A DNA stretch of 64,000 nt from an uncultured Bacteroidota bacterium (GCA_903919075.1 CAIXGR010000097.1:62001-126000), one strand, 5' to 3'; shown: positions 46,458-55,708, numbered from the stretch's first letter. Notes: generated by a model not told the origin, from the sequence alone. Translations and numbers: made by a program.

Positions 46458-46796
46458 AATATTTATTTTTGGGGGATTTTATATTTTAATTTCACTATTT
46501 TTTATTTATAAAATATATTTGCCGGATAACAAATCCGGTAATTATGGTTTAAAGATGGTGCTTAACTTTGTTTTTAGCAAATAATTTATTTTTACATTAT
46601 CTGATTTCTAAAGGGTGGGTTTTGCCCAAAACGGTATAAATCGACAAAACAGAGCCTAAGCAATGACTACTTAAACCCATGGTTTATGGCTATATACAAG
46701 GGTTTCGACACATACCGTTGTTTGTATTTTGTACAGTTACCGGGACAGAACCATTTAGAATAAATTCAGTTATCGTATTTCTAACAAGATTTTTAT
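46458..46796. other. Divergent intergenic region, 339 bases
   Basis: Lies between the starts of paralogue A (minus) and the 46797 gene (plus). It contains no gene I can support. One G/C-rich patch near 46612-46628 (GGGTTTTGCCC) forms a weak inverted repeat. Exact TAnnTTTG matches were not found in either direction. Confidence 0.4.
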
Positions 46797-47081
46797 ATGA
46801 GAAAACAAGATCAGCTAAGTGCTTTGATTGCCAGTTTAAGTAAAAGTGAAAAGCGCTATTTTAAACTTCAGGCTTCATTACACTCCGGTGACAAAACATT
46901 TACTCATTTATTTGATGAGCTGGCAAAAGGCAGTAATTACGAACCCGACAAGCTAAGTAAGAAACTAAAAATATCTAAACCTCTTTTAGGCCATGCTAAA
47001 AAGTATTTGGAAAAAGTAGTATTGAGCAGCTTAAGGCTGTATGAACAGGATAACAACCTGATGATATGGCTTATTCTATAA
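46797..47081 (+). CDS. N-terminal fragment of a helical-repeat protein, probably frameshifted
   Basis: A 94-residue product with SLSKSEKRYFKLQASLH (about 14-30) and KYLEKVVLSSLRLYEQDNN near the end. This matches the N-terminal part of a family of Bacteroidota helical-repeat proteins of roughly 450-500 residues, whose remainder is encoded by the next frame. The frame ends at TAA 47079-47081, 16 bases inside the next open frame. The shift needed to join them is -1 (or +2). Either the gene is a pseudogene, a base is wrong, or two proteins are made. Nothing else points to a function. Confidence 0.6.
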   Translation: MRKQDQLSALIASLSKSEKRYFKLQASLHSGDKTFTHLFDELAKGSNYEPDKLSKKLKISKPLLGHAKKYLEKVVLSSLRLYEQDNNLMIWLIL

Positions 47082-48175
47082 ATGAAAAGGCGCTTGAAAA
47101 AGCGCTGGCCTATGAAAACTTTATTATGGTTTATAATTTTTTAGGCCTCAAGTATCTTATTTTAATGTTTTTGAGTCGCGATGAAGAGGCCGCAAAAGTA
47201 TCGCGGCAAAAGGCACTGAGCCTTTACCGGTTAAATGAAGCCGAGCAACTTTCTGATATTAATAAGCGGTTCAATAATCTTGCTAAAGGTGGCCGGGAAA
47301 CAGAGCATTTACTAAGCAAAATAAGTCAAAAGGTGATTTTTAAAACCGCTCCCGAAAAACTAAAAAGTAACACCGGGCGGATACGGTGGCATGAAATGAA
47401 ACAGAATTACTACTATTTTATAAAGCACGATTTGAAAACTGCCATACACCACAATTTATGCAAGCTTGGTATTTTCGAATCGCAACCTCAACTTGTTTAT
47501 TCATGGCCGCATCCTTATTTAACTTGTATTGTTTATTTATGTAACCACTACGCCCATCTTGAAAACCGGGAAGAAGCGATAAAATTTGCTCAAAAATTGG
47601 AGTTTGAAACCGATGGACATAGAAAAGAAATACCGGTTAACCTATGCGCGCACTTTAATCTTACTGCACGCATTTCTCAAACATATTTGCTTTGCCATCA
47701 GGGCAGTTATGCCGATGCGGTAAAAAAAGCCGAAGAAATTGACATGAGTAAGCTTGATCCCGGCTCGTTTGTTATTGCAAAATTTCATCATGCACTTGCC
47801 CTTTTTTATACCGGGCGATATGACGAGGCCAGAAAAGCTTGCGAAGAATTACATAGCTCTGCATTAAACATACAAATACTACTGCTGCTAAGTAACCGGA
47901 TACTGTTGGTGATGATTCACCACGCTTTAAAAAATTATAGCTTGTTGCCGCATCTTACCAGTTCGGCTGCTGCTTGGGCCAAGCGTAACGAAATAAAGGC
48001 ACATAGCAGCAACGAGCTTATTCATTGGTTTCAAAATTTGGCAAAGCTAAAGCCAGAAAATATGCCCGATTTATTTTTCAAACGCTTTAACAAAGCCGTA
48101 CAGAAAAACACATTTAAAGGGCACGAAGGTGACCTTGACTTAAAGAGATGGATTTCTACTAATTTACCAAAGTAA
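47066..48175 (+). CDS. C-terminal part of the split helical-repeat protein
   Basis: A 369-residue helical protein in a different frame from the gene above (its frame is open from 47054). Repeated helix pairs (KALEKALAYENFIMVYNF, EEAIKFAQKLEFE, GSYADAVKKAEEID, GRYDEARKACEELH) look like TPR-type repeats. The N-terminal ATG (MAYSINEKALEKAL) has no promoter of its own and overlaps the upstream frame by 16 bases. From memory, homologues carry about 25 more residues at the joint, so a small out-of-frame deletion may have occurred. Function unknown. Confidence 0.65.
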   Translation: MAYSINEKALEKALAYENFIMVYNFLGLKYLILMFLSRDEEAAKVSRQKALSLYRLNEAEQLSDINKRFNNLAKGGRETEHLLSKISQKVIFKTAPEKLKSNTGRIRWHEMKQNYYYFIKHDLKTAIHHNLCKLGIFESQPQLVYSWPHPYLTCIVYLCNHYAHLENREEAIKFAQKLEFETDGHRKEIPVNLCAHFNLTARISQTYLLCHQGSYADAVKKAEEIDMSKLDPGSFVIAKFHHALALFYTGRYDEARKACEELHSSALNIQILLLLSNRILLVMIHHALKNYSLLPHLTSSAAAWAKRNEIKAHSSNELIHWFQNLAKLKPENMPDLFFKRFNKAVQKNTFKGHEGDLDLKRWISTNLPK

Positions 48176-48255
48176 GCCCCTGCCGGAAACTTAATTTTTT
48201 TTATAGCAGCCCATAATACAGCTGTAGAAATGTTTTACCTGTTGCTATTACTATA

Positions 48256-50589
48256 CTATAGCCTTACCAACTTAAGGTTGTAACTACTATTGCCATAAGT
48301 AACTTTAAGGGTGTAAACCCCATGAGCCACATCTATCATTAAAGTTGAACGCTGATTTCTTATTTCTGATTTGTATATCAACCTTCCATTATCATCAAAA
48401 ATTTCGAGGCTGCTTCCTATTAAACCTACACCAGCAGCTAACTGCCAACTGCCGTTTGTTGAAGGATTGGGGTAAACTTTTATCCACTCATTTCCGGTTA
48501 ATGCTTCTACGCCTGTTATTGTTATTAAATTTGACGATGATGTTTCATAGCATCCGTTTGTATCGCTTACTTGTACTGAATAATTACCTGTTTCAGTAGC
48601 AACGTATGTGCTTGACGTGGCCCCTTGGATAGGTGTTCCGTTTAATATCCATTGGTATGTAACACCATTATGCGAAATCAAAGTATCGCCATTGGCACCA
48701 AATTGCACTTGTTGTGCAGCATAAGTAGTTATAGAAACATGATTCGACTCGGCAGTACAACCTCCGGGTTCAGTTACGGTAACATAATAATTGCCTCCAT
48801 TCTTTGCATATATACATGATGCTGTATCAGCATTTACGTTCCACAAATAGGCCTGGTTTCCACTAGGGGCACAAATTTGCGCGCTATCGCCCGAGCAGAT
48901 GGTATTTCCGCTTGAGGTTAAAACAATAGGGGTTCCAGTGTGCACCGAAACTTTTATTGAATCATTAGCAATACAACCAAAAGCATCGGTACCTTGAACA
49001 TGGTACTCGGTTGTAGAATCGGGGCTTGCAAATGGATTGCGACAAGTAAAACAACTAAGCCCTATTTGCGGCGACCATAAATATTGAAGTGTATCGGGGG
49101 CAGTTAAAGGTATTTGCACACTGTCGTTATCACAAAAAGCAACATTGGCGCCTACTACAATTACCGGAGGAGAATTATGAACACTTATATTCTTTGCAAT
49201 AGTAAACGAGTCGGCACCGGTGTTAATTTTTAATGTTACATGGTAAGTGCCCGATGTAGAAAAATTGTGCGTAGGAGATGCTGCGGTTGATGTATTTGAA
49301 ACGCCACTTGCTGTATCACCAAAACTCCAAAGGTACGTAGGCGAGTTGCTTAAAGTAGTATCTAAGAACACAATTGATGTGTCGCCAGAGCAATTGGCAT
49401 AGGTTAGTGTATCGTTAACCGGTGTGTTTATGTTTTCTATAAAATCAGGCAAGCCTAATTCTTCAGTACCATAGCTTATTTGTACAGCGGCTATTGTAAA
49501 ATTACAGCCTACGCCATAAACGTTAGGACTATCAATCCGGTCAAGGTAACCGGTTCCGTCATCAATCACATATACTTTTAAGTCTGGGGCTAATTGTAAT
49601 GCAAACGGGGCTGTAGCAACGCCAACAACATTTCTTGATGCCAGAACGGCAGCCGAGTTGCCTGCTGCAAGATTATATTGATATACTGAAGAATCTCCTT
49701 CGGCGGTTACATATAAAAGTTTGCTATTGGGGGAAAAACTTAAGCCGTAAGGGCCTGAGTAAGTGAAACTTGACAGGCTATAAGTAGACAGTGTGTTATC
49801 AGAAAGCACATTGCCGGTAATTAAACCGGTAACATTATTAAAATTAAAAACCTGAACTGTATGGTAATAATAATCATGAGCCACCGCTATTTTTGAACCA
49901 TCAGGCGAAATTTTCATATATCCGATAGCCTCAGCTCCGTTCAAACCCTGATCTTGAATTGTAATACCTAAATTTGAAGTTACCGCTGCCCCAATGCCCG
50001 ATGCTGTTATAGCATATGAAAAAAACTTTTTCGAATTATATTGGTGTGTTACTAACCAATAGCCTGCATTGTTAGGCATTTTGGTAGCACATATTTTTTC
50101 GCAGGTTGGTGTGGTTAATATCTGTGGTTGCTGCAAAACATCGCCAAGCCCTCCGTTCAAACTCATATCAATAATGCTATACGACACGCCACCGGTGCCG
50201 CTGAAAAAAAAATCAACCCCACCTTGAAAATCAACTGTAAAAATATAATACTGAGTTGTTGAACCAGGCACAGGAACAATTAACGCTGATTGGGTAGCTG
50301 CATAAAAACCACCGCCAAGCGATTGAGTATTGCTTGGCATAATATTGTTAGTAGAATCCCATACGCTTATTCCATCGGTGTAAAAAAGTAATGCGCCGGT
50401 GGTTTTATCGGCCACACTTGAACAGCCTTCGAACGCAGACATTGCGCTACCGCTTACCGAAACTGGTGAGCCACTGTTAAAGTCAAGCTCAACACTATCG
50501 CCAAAACACCAAACGTTTCTTGAACGGTCTTGTGCATTAACATTAACAAACATTGCCACAGCGGCCAGAATGGATAAAAAGTATTTCAT
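48256..50589 (-). CDS. T9SS-secreted beta-propeller/PKD protein, paralogue B
   Basis: A 777-residue protein with the same order as the 44142 protein: signal peptide 1-19, propeller-like region (NVWCFGDSVELDFNSG, LLFYTDG, YMKISPDG, GLSFSPNS, ALQLAPDLKVY), PKD domain near 395-480 (YLWSFGDT), Ig-like units and a T9SS C-terminal domain (KVYPNPSTNGSWQL, LEIFDDNGRLIYKSE, NLKLVRL). The two lie on either side of the split gene on the same strand. High similarity suggests a local duplication. A -7 element precedes it at 50612-50619. Confidence 0.82.
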   Translation of the reverse strand: MKYFLSILAAVAMFVNVNAQDRSRNVWCFGDSVELDFNSGSPVSVSGSAMSAFEGCSSVADKTTGALLFYTDGISVWDSTNNIMPSNTQSLGGGFYAATQSALIVPVPGSTTQYYIFTVDFQGGVDFFFSGTGGVSYSIIDMSLNGGLGDVLQQPQILTTPTCEKICATKMPNNAGYWLVTHQYNSKKFFSYAITASGIGAAVTSNLGITIQDQGLNGAEAIGYMKISPDGSKIAVAHDYYYHTVQVFNFNNVTGLITGNVLSDNTLSTYSLSSFTYSGPYGLSFSPNSKLLYVTAEGDSSVYQYNLAAGNSAAVLASRNVVGVATAPFALQLAPDLKVYVIDDGTGYLDRIDSPNVYGVGCNFTIAAVQISYGTEELGLPDFIENINTPVNDTLTYANCSGDTSIVFLDTTLSNSPTYLWSFGDTASGVSNTSTAASPTHNFSTSGTYHVTLKINTGADSFTIAKNISVHNSPPVIVVGANVAFCDNDSVQIPLTAPDTLQYLWSPQIGLSCFTCRNPFASPDSTTEYHVQGTDAFGCIANDSIKVSVHTGTPIVLTSSGNTICSGDSAQICAPSGNQAYLWNVNADTASCIYAKNGGNYYVTVTEPGGCTAESNHVSITTYAAQQVQFGANGDTLISHNGVTYQWILNGTPIQGATSSTYVATETGNYSVQVSDTNGCYETSSSNLITITGVEALTGNEWIKVYPNPSTNGSWQLAAGVGLIGSSLEIFDDNGRLIYKSEIRNQRSTLMIDVAHGVYTLKVTYGNSSYNLKLVRL

Positions 50590-50611
50590 TATTGTGTGTT
50601 TTATTGGGGCG

Positions 50612-50619
50612 CAAAAATA
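50612..50619 (-). promoter_or_regulatory. Bacteroidota -7 element for paralogue B
   Basis: Reads TATTTTTG on the minus strand, an exact TAnnTTTG match 22 bases before the ATG at 50589. The -33 TTTG box was not found at the expected distance. Confidence 0.4.
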
Positions 50620-50810
50620 TAATTTTTAACAACTCCCCGCTAATATTATATATATGAAGAGAATATAAATTGTTAGAGGAAGTTTAGTAATAGCCTCTAT
50701 TTTTGACTTAAGAACCACTTAATCAGACTATTTAGAGTGTATATTTTACACTTTGGTTGCTTGCGCCTTTGCTTTTTTGCCTACCAAAGGTTGGTATAGT
50801 TTCACTTCAA

Positions 50811-51893
50811 TTAAGGGCAAAAGGGTGTTTTTACAACGGTAGCTTTAATAAGTTGGTTTCTTACTTCTACAAAAATTTCGGAGTCAACAGCTGCGTAATC
50901 AACCCGTACGTAGCCAAGGCCTATGGCTTTATTTAATGAAGGTGATTGGGTGCCTGAAGTTACTTCGCCAATTTCGTTACCGGCGGCATCTTTTATTTTA
51001 AAGTGCTGGCGCGCTATTTTTCCTTTCTCAGGAATTTCGAAACCAACTAGTTTTTTCTTTGGCCCGTTATCTTTAATCGCTTTGTGGTATTCGGAATTTA
51101 CAAATGGTTTGGTGAATTTGGTAATCCAGCCTAAGCCCGCTTCAATAGGCGATGTGGAATCATCAATATCATTACCGTATAGGCAAAATGCTTTTTCAAG
51201 GCGAAGAGTATCGCGGCTACCTAAGCCGCAGGGTACAATGCCAAATTCTTTACCGGCTTCAAAAACAGCATCCCAAAGTTTTTTAGCGTTTTCGTTGCTT
51301 ACATAAAGTTCAAACCCTCCGGAACCGGTATACCCGGTGTTAGAAATAATTACATTATCAATTCCGCCTATGGCGCCGGTAGTAAAAGCATAATAAGGAA
51401 TAGTGCTCAAGTCGACCTTCGTAATTTTTTGAAGCGCTTTAATAGCATTCGGGCCTTGCACGGCAAGCAGGCTTAACTCGTCGCTTACATTTGTCATTTC
51501 TACACCAAAAGTATTGTGTTGCTTTACCCAGTTCCAGTCTTTTTCAATGTTCGATGCATTAACTACTAATAGATATTCATCGGCTTTAACCCGGTAAACA
51601 AGTAAATCATCTACGATGCCGCCTTTATCATTAGGCAAACATGAATACTGTACTTTACCATCGGTTAATTTGCTGGCATCGTTAGTGGTAACCCACTGTA
51701 TCAAATCAAGCGCCTTGGGGCCTTTTAATCTAAACTCGCCCATGTGGCTTACATCAAATACACCAACGCTGTTGCGCACGGCCTTATGCTCATCGGTAAT
51801 TGTTGAATAAACTATGGGCATGTTATAACCCGCAAACTCTGCCATTTTTGCGCCAAGTGCAATATGTACTGATGTAAGTGCTGTTTGTTTCAT
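50811..51893 (-). CDS. gcvT: Aminomethyltransferase (glycine cleavage T protein)
   Basis: A 360-residue enzyme that takes the methylamine group from the H protein to tetrahydrofolate. Marks: [18 protein letters not shown] at the start, [40 protein letters not shown], and [20 protein letters not shown]. The start at the ATG at 51893 ([10 protein letters not shown]) fits family N-termini; the ATG at 51908 would add five residues. The genes for P and H proteins are not next to it, so it stands alone. Confidence 0.93.
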   Translation of the reverse strand: MKQTALTSVHIALGAKMAEFAGYNMPIVYSTITDEHKAVRNSVGVFDVSHMGEFRLKGPKALDLIQWVTTNDASKLTDGKVQYSCLPNDKGGIVDDLLVYRVKADEYLLVVNASNIEKDWNWVKQHNTFGVEMTNVSDELSLLAVQGPNAIKALQKITKVDLSTIPYYAFTTGAIGGIDNVIISNTGYTGSGGFELYVSNENAKKLWDAVFEAGKEFGIVPCGLGSRDTLRLEKAFCLYGNDIDDSTSPIEAGLGWITKFTKPFVNSEYHKAIKDNGPKKKLVGFEIPEKGKIARQHFKIKDAAGNEIGEVTSGTQSPSLNKAIGLGYVRVDYAAVDSEIFVEVRNQLIKATVVKTPFCP

Positions 51894-52036
51894 TGCTAAA
51901 GTGTTCATTTGAATGATGTATTATTTCGAGGTGCGAATGTAATAAAGTAGCAGATAGTATTTAGTAGTTAGTAGCTGGTATTAAGACCAATTAGCTTATC
52001 ATACTGTTATAGCAGGGAGACCACGCGGAAGAGATA

Positions 52037-52777
52037 TTACAACCTGATTAATTTTTTTGTAAATGTATTTGCCCCGGAAGCAATGCGCAACAAATAAACC
52101 CCACCTGCAAACCGGGCAGGAATTTCTGAATGTGTGCCTTTTATTTGCGATTTATAAACTACCCTGCCATCATCATTAAGTATTTCTACTTGTGCACCAA
52201 TTAAATCGTTGCCAACTGCTAATTGCCAACTACCAACAGACACTGGATTAGGATAGATGGAAATTTTTTCGTCTTCATTTATGTTCTTAATACCGGTAAA
52301 ACAAGTAAAATGAATCACAAAGCGGTTCCAGTCTTCACTACTATCGGCAGAAAAAGTATAATTGCCGCTTCTTGCGTTATGCCATAAATTATTAGCCTGA
52401 GAGTCTTGCACAAATATACAAATGGAGGAGTCAAAATTTTGAATAACAAAAGACATTACAAATTCGCTGTTCCCCCCGGGCCTTAAAGCCATAGGAACAG
52501 CAGGCACAGTAGCAACCGAATTCATGATATTAATTGACATCAATTGCCCGCTGTTGATGGTATATAAGGCAGGGCGATTGGGCAGGCCGATGTATTTATT
52601 TGCATCATATTGCGAATTAACGGTATCTGTAGAATTTGGATTAAAGCCAACTACGGTTTGGTCCTGCAAGCCATCGCTGGTACGAGTAACATAAATAGTA
52701 AGGCTACCCGTAAACTGCGCCTTGATATTTAGTGCTATTAAACTAAATAAAAAAAATAGTGTAACTAATTTCTTCAT
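52037..52777 (-). CDS. Small T9SS-secreted protein with type A sorting domain
   Basis: A 246-residue protein with a signal peptide (1-20), a single beta-rich domain of ~130 residues (SLTIYVTRTSDGLQDQ ... NYTFSADSSEDWNRF) and a C-terminal T9SS domain (SIYPNPVSVGSWQLA, VEILNDDGRVVYKS, GVYLLRIASG, KKLIRL). The sorting domain is of the same local type as those of 42531, 44142 and 48256 (GSWQLA core). Function unknown. Confidence 0.78.
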   Translation of the reverse strand: MKKLVTLFFLFSLIALNIKAQFTGSLTIYVTRTSDGLQDQTVVGFNPNSTDTVNSQYDANKYIGLPNRPALYTINSGQLMSINIMNSVATVPAVPMALRPGGNSEFVMSFVIQNFDSSICIFVQDSQANNLWHNARSGNYTFSADSSEDWNRFVIHFTCFTGIKNINEDEKISIYPNPVSVGSWQLAVGNDLIGAQVEILNDDGRVVYKSQIKGTHSEIPARFAGGVYLLRIASGANTFTKKLIRL

Positions 52778-52910
52778 CCTTCTTGTAAATCAGAAAAGCA
52801 TAAACCTAAATCTCTATATAAAACTAATAAACTAACACAACTTTGCACATTACAGCATCAGCAATAAGGTTTAATGTTAAAAAAATATAGATATCTTTTT
52901 GGTCCCAATT

Positions 52911-52970
52911 CCAGTGCCTCACCCCGTCTCGCTCTCGCTCGCCACCCCTCTCCACAAAAGTGGAGAAGGG
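52911..52970. repeat. GC-rich intergenic repeat with hairpin
   Basis: A pyrimidine-rich stretch with CTCGCTCTCGCTCGCC, followed by TCTCCAC / GTGGAGA (7-bp stem, loop AAAA, 52949-52966). It belongs to the same dispersed type as the copies near 1960, 54094, 55309 and 55432. It contrasts with the AT-rich surroundings. Confidence 0.55.
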
Positions 52971-53076
52971 AATACAACATGATTCGCTCAACCAAACAAA
53001 GACCTGTTTTCAAATTTATTAAACTGACCTGCTATTTGTCTTTATACTAAATACTAAAACTCTATATCTTCACTTT

Positions 53077-54012
53077 ATGAAATTTAAAGAACCTGTAGCG
53101 GTAAAACAGATTGCAGCGTGGACAAACTGTGAAATTATTGGGGATGGAAATGCATTTGTAAAAGGCCTGAACGAAATACATAATGTAGAAGCGGGCGATA
53201 TAACTTTTGTTGACCATGAGAAGTATTACGAATTTACTTTAGCCTCAAATGCTTCTTTTATTATTATTAATAAAAAGATGGAAGCGCCTGTAGGGAAAAC
53301 TTTATTGTACAGCGAAAATCCGTTTGTTGCTTATAATTTATTGGCGCAAAAATTTCATCCGGAATTAAGGCCCAAGAAAAGTATTAGTGAAACAGCTACT
53401 ATTGGAGAAGGGACCTATATTTATCCGAACACATTTATTGGCGAGCAAGTTAAGATTGGGAAGAATTGTGTTATTCACCCGAATGTAACCCTTTATAACT
53501 ATTGCGAAATTGGCGATGGCGTAATTATACACGCCAACACAACTATTGGTTCGGATGCTTTTTATTATAAGAAGCATGCTACGCATTTTGACAAAATGCA
53601 CACAGCCGGTAAAGTAATTATTGCCGACAACGTTGAAATTGGTGCCGGTTGCACTATTGATGCGGGTGTTTCATCAGATACATTTATTGGCAAGGGAACA
53701 AAGCTTGATGACCAGGTGCATATTGGGCACGATGTAAAAATAGGTGAGCACTGTATTATAGCCGGGCAAGTAGGTATAGCCGGTAATACTACAGTAGGCA
53801 ACTGGGTAACGCTTTACGGAAAAGCAGCCATCAACAAGAATATTAGCATAGGCGACCGGGCTGTGGTTTTGGCTACCAGTGCTGTAGCAAAATCGTTAGA
53901 AGCGGGCAAAACATACTTGGGCTATCCGGCAGTTGAGGCCAGGGTTTTTGCAAGGCAATCGGCCATTATAAAAATGCTGCCGGAGATTTGGGAGAAGTTA
54001 AAAAAGTTGTAA
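53077..54012 (+). CDS. LpxD-like UDP-3-O-acylglucosamine N-acyltransferase
   Basis: A 311-residue protein: an N-terminal LpxD-type domain (~1-95), then a left-handed beta-helix of hexapeptide repeats (ATIGEGTYIYPNTFIGE, IGKNCVIHPNVTLY, IGDGVIIHANTTIG, VEIGAGCTIDAG, VHIGHDVKIGEHC). The expected catalytic His is in HIGHDV. LpxD puts an N-linked hydroxyacyl chain on lipid A precursor. The protein is shorter than typical LpxD (~340). Bacteroidota often carry a second LpxD-like gene, so it may be a homologue with another acceptor. No lpx genes are adjacent. Confidence 0.8.
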   Translation: MKFKEPVAVKQIAAWTNCEIIGDGNAFVKGLNEIHNVEAGDITFVDHEKYYEFTLASNASFIIINKKMEAPVGKTLLYSENPFVAYNLLAQKFHPELRPKKSISETATIGEGTYIYPNTFIGEQVKIGKNCVIHPNVTLYNYCEIGDGVIIHANTTIGSDAFYYKKHATHFDKMHTAGKVIIADNVEIGAGCTIDAGVSSDTFIGKGTKLDDQVHIGHDVKIGEHCIIAGQVGIAGNTTVGNWVTLYGKAAINKNISIGDRAVVLATSAVAKSLEAGKTYLGYPAVEARVFARQSAIIKMLPEIWEKLKKL

Positions 54013-54022
54013 CCCCCTTCTG

Positions 54023-54108
54023 TCTCCGCCTCTGCGGAGAAACAAAAGCCAAACAGCCACCTTCTCCTGCGCCCCCACAGGCTCTCGCACTCCTCCTCCA
54101 AAGGAGGA
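54023..54108. repeat. GC-rich intergenic repeat with two hairpins
   Basis: Two perfect stems: TCTCCGC / GCGGAGA (54023-54040), just after the lpxD-like stop, and TCCTCC / GGAGGA (54094-54108, loop AAA), separated by a pyrimidine-rich run with CTCTCGCACTCC. The second half shares GCACTCC, CCTCC and GGAGGACAA with the copy near 55432. No T run follows, so it is not a standard terminator. Confidence 0.5.
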
Positions 54109-54219
54109 CAAAGGGCAATATATAAGACGAATTAGATAATATTTTTAAAAATGCATCCCCTTTAAAGAATAACACAATTTTCAGTCTTATCTTCCGTCTG
54201 TAATTTAAAACACAGAAAA

Positions 54220-54672
54220 ATGATTCCCTTAGATATTTCGGGCGCAAGCCTATTCAGCAACTCTTCGCAGTTTTTACACGTTGTTGGCATAGCGCTAAAG
54301 TTAATTGCGGGCAGTTTTGGCATTCTTTTGTTTACCGGTGTTTCAATAATTGCCGCTGTTGTATATTCTGTTTATAAAGCAGCGCAAAGCTCTTCGGCAA
54401 TTTTGGGGCTGCGGTTGCTGCTGCGTACTGTTGCTTATCTTACCGGTGTGTTTTTCGCCTTGTTCTTTATTATGGTGGCCGCTATATTTTTCAGTATTTC
54501 GTTTTTAAAACTACTTTTAGTTGCTGCGCTTATTGTTTTTATAACTTCTTTTTTAGTGCAGGAGTTTATTTTGTTTTTCCTTTTCAAGCGCTTTGGCAAA
54601 TACTTTTTTTACATTACTTCGCTACGCCAAATACATAAAACAGTTTTTAATGAGCACGAAGAAAAAAATTAA
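54220..54672 (+). CDS. Membrane protein, function unknown
   Basis: A 150-residue protein with three to four hydrophobic segments (about 22-48, 65-90, 92-125). The ends are polar (MIPLDISGASLF; HKTVFNEHEEKN). No family motif is recognised. The end overlaps the tag start by 23 bases, so the two are translationally linked, though functional relation is not implied. Confidence 0.55.
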   Translation: MIPLDISGASLFSNSSQFLHVVGIALKLIAGSFGILLFTGVSIIAAVVYSVYKAAQSSSAILGLRLLLRTVAYLTGVFFALFFIMVAAIFFSISFLKLLLVAALIVFITSFLVQEFILFFLFKRFGKYFFYITSLRQIHKTVFNEHEEKN

Positions 54673-55285
54673 AGCACCGGTTAAAAAAAAACCACCCGTT
54701 AAAAAAAAATATGCCGGCCCAAACGATGGCAAAACCCGCTGCGCCTGGTGCCTGGGCGACCCTATTTATGTAAGCTACCATGATAATGAATGGGGACAAG
54801 CTGTGCATGATGATAAATTATTATTCGAATTTTTGGTGCTCGAAAGCTTTCAGGCGGGTTTAAGTTGGCTTACTATTTTGCGCAAGCGCGAAAACTTTAG
54901 AAAAGCATTTGCCAACTTTGATGTAAAAAAAGTAGCCAAGTTTGACAAGAAGAAGTTTGACGAATTAATGCAAGATGCGGGTATAGTTCGCAACCGGTTA
55001 AAAATTGAAGCCGCTATTAATAATGCTGCACGGTTTATGGAAATACAGAACGAGTTTGGCAGCTTTGATAAATATGTGTGGAGTTTTGTTGGTGGCAGGC
55101 CTTTGGTAAACCGCTTAAAAAGCATGAGTGAAATAAAAGCCAAAACCGACATTAGCGATGCTATGAGCAAAGACATGGGCAGCCGGGGTTTTAAGTTTCG
55201 TGGCTCAACTATTTGTTATGCATTTATGCAGGCTGTAGGCATGGTTAATGACCATATTGATGGGTGTTGGAAGAAGAAAGGATAG
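54650..55285 (+). CDS. tag: DNA-3-methyladenine glycosylase I
   Basis: A 211-residue base-excision repair enzyme. Family marks: CAWCLGDPIYVSYHDNEWG (zinc-binding Cys and His), FEFLVLESFQAGLSW, GIVRNRLKIEAAINNA, and the second zinc pair in NDHIDGCW. The start is placed at the ATG at 54650; a TTG at 54593 would add unlikely residues. A Lys-rich N-terminal extension of ~20 residues (KKKIKAPVKKKPPVKKK) precedes the conserved part; this may help DNA binding. Confidence 0.92.
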   Translation: MSTKKKIKAPVKKKPPVKKKYAGPNDGKTRCAWCLGDPIYVSYHDNEWGQAVHDDKLLFEFLVLESFQAGLSWLTILRKRENFRKAFANFDVKKVAKFDKKKFDELMQDAGIVRNRLKIEAAINNAARFMEIQNEFGSFDKYVWSFVGGRPLVNRLKSMSEIKAKTDISDAMSKDMGSRGFKFRGSTICYAFMQAVGMVNDHIDGCWKKKG

Positions 55286-55308
55286 AAATACCCATACGCA
55301 CCCTCTAA

Positions 55309-55444
55309 CTCCCTAAAGGGAGAACCGGCTGCGCGGCTGGCTCTCCACTAATCAAAATCGTTTATTTACTCCATACGTTAAGTTAAACTCCAACAGCCTC
55401 CTCCTGCTACCCCGCAGCCACACGCACTCCACCTCCGAAGGAGG
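55309..55444. repeat. Two GC-rich intergenic hairpins
   Basis: CTCCCT / AGGGAG (55309-55322, loop AA) then, 110 bases later, CCTCC / GGAGG (55432-55444, loop GAA). Around the second are CTCCTCCTGC and GCACTCC blocks like those near 54061-54108, and GGAGGACAA follows in both. They are imperfect copies of the same intergenic element. Confidence 0.5.
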
Positions 55445-55565
55445 ACAAGAAAGCAAAAAATTGTTTAAAATTAAATTATAAATTTTAGCTAATTTTGTTA
55501 TTTTTGTAATGGAGTTAGGCTTGTTTATGATTTTAAATAGGCTCTATTTAAAGCTTTACAAACAC

Positions 55566-55708
55566 GGTTGACAATGGTTGACACTTTATAATGACAATGT
55601 GCTGGTTTTCAATTGTTTAGTTTTGGAGTGTCAACTGTAAACCATGTTGTTCTATAAATTATTGAAAGTTAGCCTGTTACATAAAATTTTAGTTGAAGAT
55701 GGTTGACA
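55566..55708. promoter_or_regulatory. Cluster of four RGTTGACA boxes
   Basis: GGTTGACA occurs at 55566-55573, 55576-55583 and 55701-55708, and the reverse complement form (TGTCAACT) at 55629-55636. The first two are 10 bases apart, one helix turn, so both face the same side of the DNA. This looks like an operator or nucleoprotein site, perhaps for the DUF2480 unit. The protein is unknown. Confidence 0.4.

Noticed and set aside
47054-47081. Programmed -1 frameshift joining the two helical frames
   Set aside because: No X-XXY-YYZ slippery heptamer and no stable downstream hairpin was seen in the overlap.
50782-50797. Terminator after gcvT (TACCAA/TTGGTA)
   Set aside because: The stem is only 6 bp and no T run follows on the minus strand.
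55568-55592. Sigma70-type promoter TTGACA...TATAAT
   Set aside because: Spacing between the boxes is 13 or 3 bases, not ~17, and Bacteroidota primary promoters use TAnnTTTG. The boxes fit better as repeats.
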